A DNA stretch of 9,719 nt from UBA1724 sp016302315 (lineage in GTDB: Bacteria > Verrucomicrobiota > Lentisphaeria > Oligosphaerales > Oligosphaeraceae): assembly GCA_016302315.1 (NCBI GenBank), contig JAEDNW010000094.1, forward strand, positions 1-9,719. The letters run 5' to 3'. The position numbers and the translations under genes are program-made. Positions 6,338-9,719 of the stretch are shown here, piece by piece; within the stretch, counting starts at the first letter, position 1, and each line of letters starts with the position of its first letter. A model generated the notes under the pieces. The model did not search any database, was not told the DNA's origin, and saw only the letters and a list, made by a program, of their open reading frames with translations.

Positions 6338-6356
6338 CCCCCCCCCCTAAAAAAAA
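6338..6356. repeat. Homopolymer pair C10-T-A8 upstream of the foldase gene
   Basis: Ten C (6338-6347), one T and eight A (6349-6356) lie 25-44 nt before the start codon of the peptidyl-prolyl isomerase gene, in what should be its leader or promoter. Such tracts are prone to slipped-strand changes and also to sequencing and assembly length errors. Confidence 0.85.
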
Positions 6357-6381
6357 CACGCACTACGCAAGGATAACACCC

Positions 6382-7542
6382 ATGAGACGTTCTCTTTTCC
6401 TCTTGGCCGCCTCCCTGATTTTCGGCGTCTCCGCCTGCAAGGCCCAGGAAGCCGCCCCCGCCGCCCCGGAGACCGCCCCCGCCCAGGCTGTGGAAGCCGC
6501 CCCCGCCCAGGCTGTGGAAGCCGCCCCCGCCCAGGCTGTGGAAGCCGCCCCCGCCCAGGAAGCCGCCCCCGCCCAGGCTGTGGAAGCCGCCCCCGCCCAG
6601 GAAGCCGCCTTGGATTTCGATGCCCTGGCGGCAAAACTGCCGGAAGATGTGGTGGTGAGCCGGAATGGGGTTTTGGTGACCCGGAGTGCGCTGGTGATGC
6701 AGGTTCGTCCCCAGGTGGAGATGGCGTTGAGCCAGGGAGTTCCCCTCACCGAGGAGATGGTGATGAATTTCCTGAAGCAGCTGGCGTCGAACATGGGGAT
6801 TGAGAAGGTCTTCCTGCAGCAGGCCCAGGAGCTGGGGATTGTGGGGGACATGGAGGCGGCGCAGGAGCAGCTGAAGAATGCCAAGGAGCAGATGAAGGAG
6901 GGTTTTGAGGAGCAGTTGAAGGCCATGGGGCTCACCGAGAATGATCTTCTGGAGAAATTCACCCAGCAGACGATTCTGACCAAGTATATGATGCAGCTGG
7001 AAGAGACGGTGGGCAAGACCGTGACCGAGCCTACCGAAGAGGAGATCCGGAAGTTCTACGACGAGAATACCGAAGCCTTCCAGCAGCCGGCCACCTACAG
7101 TGCCTCTCACATCCTGGTGCAGTTCCCCAGCCAGAAGCCCACCCAGGAGGAGAAGGATGCCTGCCTGGCCAAGATCCAGGAGATCCAGAGCAAGATTGCG
7201 CCGGATGCCGCCAATTTCGCCGATCTGGCCAAGGAATATTCCGACTGCCCCTCCAAGGAGCAGGGCGGGGCTCTGGGAGAGTTCCCTCTGGGATCCATGG
7301 TGCCGGAGTTTGAGGAGGCCCTGGTGAATCTGCAGGAAGGGCAGGTGAGCCAGCCGGTGCAGACTGCCTTCGGCTATCATCTGATCCTGGCCGGCGCCTC
7401 CCAGGAAGCCTCCACGGTTTCCTTCGAGGAGGCCAGGGAACAAATCCAGGAGTATCTGAAGGGAATGGCCCATGAGACGGCCATGCGGGAGCACTTCGAC
7501 GCCATGCTGAAGGCGGCGGATTTCCAGGTGAAGCTCCCCTAA
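6382..7542 (+). CDS. Lipid-anchored SurA/PpiC-like peptidyl-prolyl cis-trans isomerase (parvulin), 386 aa
   Basis: The enzyme should assist folding of exported proteins outside the inner membrane. A signal peptide (residues 1-18) ends in the lipobox VSAC, so C19 is lipidated; the next residue is Lys, not Asp, which under the E. coli rule favours the outer membrane. Residues about 22-77 form an Ala/Pro/Glu/Gln linker made of EAAPAQAV repeats. A SurA-N-like helical chaperone region follows (about 78-230, with NGVLVTRSAL and many Gln/Glu-rich helices). The parvulin domain spans about 236-338: SASHILVQF with H243, FADLAKEYSDCPSKEQGGALGEFPLGSMVPEFEEAL, and TAFGYHLI with H333. A helical tail (347-386) ends the protein. 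The start is chosen by AAGGAT at 6369-6374 and by the signal peptide; an in-frame ATG at 6241 would bury the signal 47 residues inside. The general arrangement resembles PrsA/SurA foldases, but no gene symbol is assigned. Confidence 0.93.
   Translation: MRRSLFLLAASLIFGVSACKAQEAAPAAPETAPAQAVEAAPAQAVEAAPAQAVEAAPAQEAAPAQAVEAAPAQEAALDFDALAAKLPEDVVVSRNGVLVTRSALVMQVRPQVEMALSQGVPLTEEMVMNFLKQLASNMGIEKVFLQQAQELGIVGDMEAAQEQLKNAKEQMKEGFEEQLKAMGLTENDLLEKFTQQTILTKYMMQLEETVGKTVTEPTEEEIRKFYDENTEAFQQPATYSASHILVQFPSQKPTQEEKDACLAKIQEIQSKIAPDAANFADLAKEYSDCPSKEQGGALGEFPLGSMVPEFEEALVNLQEGQVSQPVQTAFGYHLILAGASQEASTVSFEEAREQIQEYLKGMAHETAMREHFDAMLKAADFQVKLP
6472..6609 (+). repeat. In-frame tandem repeat (24-nt unit with 18-nt truncated copies) in the foldase linker
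   Basis: The unit encodes Glu-Ala-Ala-Pro-Ala-Gln-Ala-Val. Complete units lie at 6493-6516, 6517-6540 and 6559-6582; copies lacking the last two codons lie at 6541-6558 and 6583-6600. Partial copies flank them: 6472-6492 before, 6601-6609 after. The copies are identical at nucleotide level. All unit lengths are multiples of three, so copy changes alter linker length without a frameshift. Confidence 0.95.
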
Positions 7543-7568
7543 GGCTTCGGAAACTGCCTGAAACGCAG

Positions 7569-7611
7569 GAATCCCCCCCTCGGCATGAGAAGAGTGTCGG
7601 CGGGGGGAATC
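7569..7611 (+). terminator. Hairpin between foldase gene and tadA, possible terminator
   Basis: The arm at 7569-7578 (GAAT followed by six C) pairs with 7602-7611 (six G followed by AATC) with one A-A mismatch, closing a 23-nt loop. The downstream CTGTTTCT is only moderately T-rich. It lies 26 nt after the foldase stop codon. It may end that transcript or only shape the leader of tadA. Confidence 0.35.
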
Positions 7612-7649
7612 TGTTTCTCCGGGCTTCGTGAATCCCCTCCCAGGGAAGA

Positions 7650-8159
7650 ATGGATACCGTCTCCTCCATCGATGAACAGTGGATGCGCCGGGCGCTGAGC
7701 CTGGCTCGCCAGGCCGCCCAGGAAGGGGAGGTCCCCGTGGGGGCCGTGGTGGTGGACGACCAGGGCAGGGAGGTGGCCGCCGCCGCCAATGCCGTGGAAA
7801 AATCCCTGGACGGCACGGCCCATGCGGAACTCCTGGCTCTGCAGCAGGCCTCCCGCACCCTGGGGGAATGGCGGCTGACCCGCTGTACCCTCTATGTGAC
7901 CAAAGAACCCTGCCCCATGTGCGCCGGCGCCATCGTCAACTGCCGGGTGGGACACCTGGTCTTTGGAGCCGCCGATCCCCGGATGGGGGCGGCCGGGGGC
8001 GCCCTGGATATCACGGGATTCCCCGGTGGCCTTCACTGCACTCCCGTCACCTCCGGCGTGCTGGCCCAGGAATGTGCCCAGGAACTGAAGGACTTCTTCC
8101 GACGCCGCCGCGGCGAGGAACGTCCCCCTTCCCACCAGGAGAACTCCCCCCTTGCCTGA
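7650..8159 (+). CDS. tadA: tRNA-specific adenosine deaminase, 169 aa
   Basis: TadA deaminates A34 to inosine in the anticodon of tRNA-Arg(ACG), allowing one tRNA to read several CGN codons. The zinc-dependent cytidine-deaminase fold is complete: H58-A-E60 in GTAHAELLAL (zinc ligand and proton shuttle), then PC88PMC91AGAIVNCR (the other two zinc ligands). The RLTRCTLYVTKEP strand, GAADPRMGAAGG and the FFRRRR tail are all TadA-like. The N-terminus DEQWMRRALSLARQA also fits the family, supporting ATG 7650 over the in-frame ATG at 7683. AGGGAAG (7642-7648) sits only 1 nt from the ATG, an unusually short spacer. The C-terminal ~15 residues are polar and variable. The gene overlaps mreC by 8 nt, implying co-translation. 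Confidence 0.95.
   Translation: MDTVSSIDEQWMRRALSLARQAAQEGEVPVGAVVVDDQGREVAAAANAVEKSLDGTAHAELLALQQASRTLGEWRLTRCTLYVTKEPCPMCAGAIVNCRVGHLVFGAADPRMGAAGGALDITGFPGGLHCTPVTSGVLAQECAQELKDFFRRRRGEERPPSHQENSPLA
8137..8154 (+). promoter_or_regulatory. Shine-Dalgarno and TTG start of mreC
   Basis: AGGAGA (8137-8142) lies 9 nt before TTG 8152-8154. No ATG or GTG occurs in frame near this point that would leave the membrane segment of MreC intact; the next ATG (8257) would remove it. A TTG start is therefore the best reading. Confidence 0.7.
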
Positions 8160-8997
8160 CTCCACCCGGAAAACCTATTCTGCTCTCCGGGCAATTATCC
8201 TGGGCCTGGGGATTCTCCTTTGCCTCCTGGCTGCCCTGACGCCTCCCGGACGCCGGATGGCAGGGGCCGTCCTCTCTCCCGCTGTCTCCCTGGGAAACGC
8301 CCTGGTACGCATGGTGGGGGACGGCATACGCTGGCTTCACCCCGGCCGCCTGGGAAGAAAGGAGGCTCTCCGGGAGGCGGAACGCCAGATCCAGGAATTG
8401 AAGATTCGCCTGGATGCCCTGGAGGATGTCTCCCGGGAAAACGAGGAATTGCGCCGGCTTCTGGCCCTGCCTCCCCGGCAGGCCTGGCGGGCCCTGGTGG
8501 CCGAGGTGATCTCCCGGGATCCCCAGCGCTGGAATGACCGGCTCCTGGTGAATCGCGGGGCACGGGACGGTGTGGTGCCCGGCGCTCTGGTGCTGGTGGA
8601 GGGATATGCCTTCGGACGGGTGATTCGCTGCCATGCCCACTCCTCCGAAGTGGTGACCCTGTTGTCCGGAGAATGTCGCTTTGGGGTGGCCCTCTCCGGA
8701 AACCAGGCGGTGGGCGTTCTTCAGGGGCAGGGAGATACTCCCTTCCCGGGAGGAGAACTGGGGTTTTCCGTGGAATATCTTCCCAAGGATCTGCAGGTGA
8801 GCCCGGAACAGCAGATTGTGACCAGTGGCCTGGGGGGCATGATGCCGCCGGGGATCCCTGTGGGCAGAATCCTGGTGGATGCTCCCGATGGGGGAAACGT
8901 TCATCGCCCGGACCTGGCGCGGTCCCGTCTCCACTGCCTCCCCCTGGCACCCATGGGAAGCCTCCATTTCGTCATGATCATGATCCCCGTGAACTGA
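8152..8997 (+). CDS. mreC: Rod shape-determining protein MreC, 281 aa, TTG start
   Basis: MreC is a bitopic inner-membrane protein that links cytoskeletal MreB to the periplasmic elongation synthases PBP2 and RodA. The protein has a short cytoplasmic N-terminus, one membrane segment (about 12-29, ALRAIILGLGILLCLLAA), a coiled coil (about 70-105, ending ENEELRRLLALP), and the paired beta-domains: AEVISRDPQRWNDRLLVNRGARDGV (about 117-141), GRVIRCHAHSSEVVTLLS (about 155-172), and QIVTSGLGGMMPPGIPVGRI (about 221-240). All are typical MreC signatures. The length of 281 is usual. It overlaps tadA by 8 nt and is followed by a convergent gene, so mreD and the PBP2 gene are not directly downstream, unlike the common mreBCD layout. 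mreB is not in the window. Confidence 0.93.
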   Translation: MPDSTRKTYSALRAIILGLGILLCLLAALTPPGRRMAGAVLSPAVSLGNALVRMVGDGIRWLHPGRLGRKEALREAERQIQELKIRLDALEDVSRENEELRRLLALPPRQAWRALVAEVISRDPQRWNDRLLVNRGARDGVVPGALVLVEGYAFGRVIRCHAHSSEVVTLLSGECRFGVALSGNQAVGVLQGQGDTPFPGGELGFSVEYLPKDLQVSPEQQIVTSGLGGMMPPGIPVGRILVDAPDGGNVHRPDLARSRLHCLPLAPMGSLHFVMIMIPVN

Positions 8998-9048
8998 GCC
9001 CCCGTCAGCGGGGTGGGGGAGAGGCCCGAATACTCTGTGGGGGGAAGA

Positions 9049-9071
9049 CCGGGGATATTCCCGGCCGGGAA
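9049..9071. terminator. Palindromic cluster between convergent mreC and yfcE (possible bidirectional terminator)
   Basis: Two overlapping dyads fill the 99-nt convergent gap. CCGGGG (9049-9054) pairs with TCCCGG (9059-9064), including one G-T pair, around a 4-nt ATAT loop. TTCCCGGCCGGGAA (9058-9071) is a perfect 14-nt palindrome. Position between two converging stop codons suggests termination in both directions, but neither strand has a clear T-run after the stems. Confidence 0.35.
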
Positions 9072-9096
9072 CCCATGGGGGGAATGTCGTCTTTGA

Positions 9097-9639
9097 TTAT
9101 AGGGAGAAGGGGGCGCCGTCTTCCAGGGTTCGGAGGGTGAGTTCTCCCTGGTGGAGGAGGGCAAAGGTGGGGGGGAATCCTCCCTTGGGCAGGCTGATGG
9201 AGCCCGGATTCAGGAAGGTGATGCCGTTGGAGAGGGTTTCCAGGGCGGGAAGATGGGTATGTCCCTGGACAAAGACGGCGTTTTGGGGGAGCGGGGGCAT
9301 GTAGTCCCGGTGATAGAGATGTCCGTGGGTGAGGAAGAAGCGTCTTCCCGTCGCCATCAGCTGGGAATATTCTGCCATGATGGGGAAGTCCAGCATCATC
9401 TGATCCACATCGCTGTCGCAGTTGCCCCGGACGGCCAGGATCCGGGAACCCTGGGCGTTGAGAAGGGCGGCCACCTGCTTGGGGTCGTAGGCATAGGGGA
9501 CCCCGTTGCGGGGACCGTGGTAGAGGGCATCCCCCAGGAGCACCAGGAGACTGGCCTGGAGTCGGTCCGCCTGGCGGAGGAATTTTTCCAGGGTGGCGGG
9601 GACGCCGTGGACATCCGAGAAGAAGGCGATGGTCTCCAT
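9097..9639 (-). CDS. yfcE: YfcE-type metallophosphodiesterase, 180 aa
   Basis: This calcineurin-like phosphodiesterase closely follows E. coli YfcE in order of motifs. Metal and catalytic residues are visible in sequence: FSDVHG (D9, H11), LLGDALYHGPRN (D37), AVRGNCDSDVDQM (N73), FFLTHGHLY (H105, H107), VQGHTHLP (H127, H129). The NPGSISLPKGG block (144-154) is also typical. E. coli YfcE is a manganese-dependent phosphodiesterase active on artificial substrates; its natural substrate is not settled, so the same caution applies. The enzyme is cytoplasmic, with no signal peptide. ATG 9639 agrees with the family start, yet no Shine-Dalgarno sequence is visible; the leader is pyrimidine-rich (9646-9660). 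It is convergent with mreC. Its upstream region carries an 11-bp hairpin. Confidence 0.95.
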   Translation of the reverse strand: METIAFFSDVHGVPATLEKFLRQADRLQASLLVLLGDALYHGPRNGVPYAYDPKQVAALLNAQGSRILAVRGNCDSDVDQMMLDFPIMAEYSQLMATGRRFFLTHGHLYHRDYMPPLPQNAVFVQGHTHLPALETLSNGITFLNPGSISLPKGGFPPTFALLHQGELTLRTLEDGAPFSL

Positions 9640-9661
9640 GATGGTCTTGGGGGAAGGAGGA

Positions 9662-9699
9662 GGCGCCGGGGAGGGGGCGGTAGGGCTTTCCCCGGCGCC
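9662..9699 (-). repeat. Perfect 11-bp inverted repeat upstream of yfcE
   Basis: Arm 9662-9672 (GGCGCCGGGGA) is the exact reverse complement of 9689-9699, with 16 nt between. The hairpin would be very stable. Its near edge is 22 nt from the yfcE start codon. It may be a leader structure of yfcE or a terminator for a leftward gene lying beyond the window edge; a T-run is lacking on the yfcE side (TCCTCCTT then C-rich), which makes a classic terminator less likely. Confidence 0.6.
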
Positions 9700-9719
9700 G
9701 GATTGCTGTGTGTTGGGGG

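Noticed and set aside
6241..6381. N-terminal extension of the foldase gene to an ATG at 6241
   Set aside because: The extension reads through the C10/A8 tract and buries the lipoprotein signal; ATG 6382 has AAGGAT 7 nt upstream.
6472..6609. CRISPR-like array of short repeats
   Set aside because: The repeats are directly adjacent with no spacers, in frame, and encode a simple protein linker.
6151..7494. 447-codon open frame on the minus strand opposite the foldase gene
   Set aside because: Its Leu/His/Gly-rich sequence and GGGGFHSLG repeats are only the reverse reading of the foldase tandem repeat. The plus-strand parvulin domain is clear.
1..9719. tRNA, rRNA, insertion sequence, transposase or phage genes
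   Set aside because: No cloverleaf-like sequence, rRNA signature, transposase motif or terminal repeats with target duplications were seen on either strand.

Overview
The window is a GC-rich stretch of ordinary bacterial chromosome that is densely packed with housekeeping genes. It shows no mobile element, CRISPR array, tRNA or rRNA. The best taxonomic clue is the protein at 2021-2455. It matches what I remember of the Minf_1886 / TIGR04138 family, which is essentially confined to the Planctomycetota-Verrucomicrobiota-Lentisphaerota group. The predicted lipoproteins and an MreC protein suggest a diderm cell with a peptidoglycan elongation machinery. A Verrucomicrobiota-like or related PVC bacterium is my best inference; no finer placement is possible here.

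Left half, minus strand, read from 4757 down to 1. RNase PH (rph) overlaps by 8 nt a stand-alone PD-(D/E)XK nuclease with an AddB/Cas4-type four-cysteine cluster. An unusually AT-rich 87-nt gap follows, with a plausible promoter and an inverted repeat. Then come four tightly spaced genes: a HIT-family nucleotide hydrolase/transferase, the Minf_1886-family protein, a 431-aa protein I do not recognise, and a COG1092-type SAM-dependent methyltransferase cut by the window edge.

Middle and right, plus strand. A 311-nt divergent region separates rph from a 351-aa orphan lipoprotein. After a likely terminator comes a lipid-anchored SurA/PpiC-like peptidyl-prolyl isomerase with a perfect 24-nt tandem repeat in its linker. 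Next is tadA (tRNA A34 deaminase), which overlaps mreC by 8 nt; mreC starts with TTG. A convergent yfcE-type metallophosphoesterase (minus strand) closes the window, with an 11-bp hairpin in its upstream region.

Functionally this is RNA maturation and decoding (rph, tadA, a possible rRNA methyltransferase), nucleotide housekeeping (HIT, YfcE), DNA processing (PD-(D/E)XK) and envelope biogenesis (MreC, the lipoprotein foldase, the orphan lipoprotein). I do not see an evident new multi-gene system. The points most worth a second look are the unknown 431-aa gene, the PVC-restricted small protein, the stand-alone Fe-S nuclease coupled to rph, the AT-rich regulatory island, and a C10-T-A8 tract upstream of the foldase gene.
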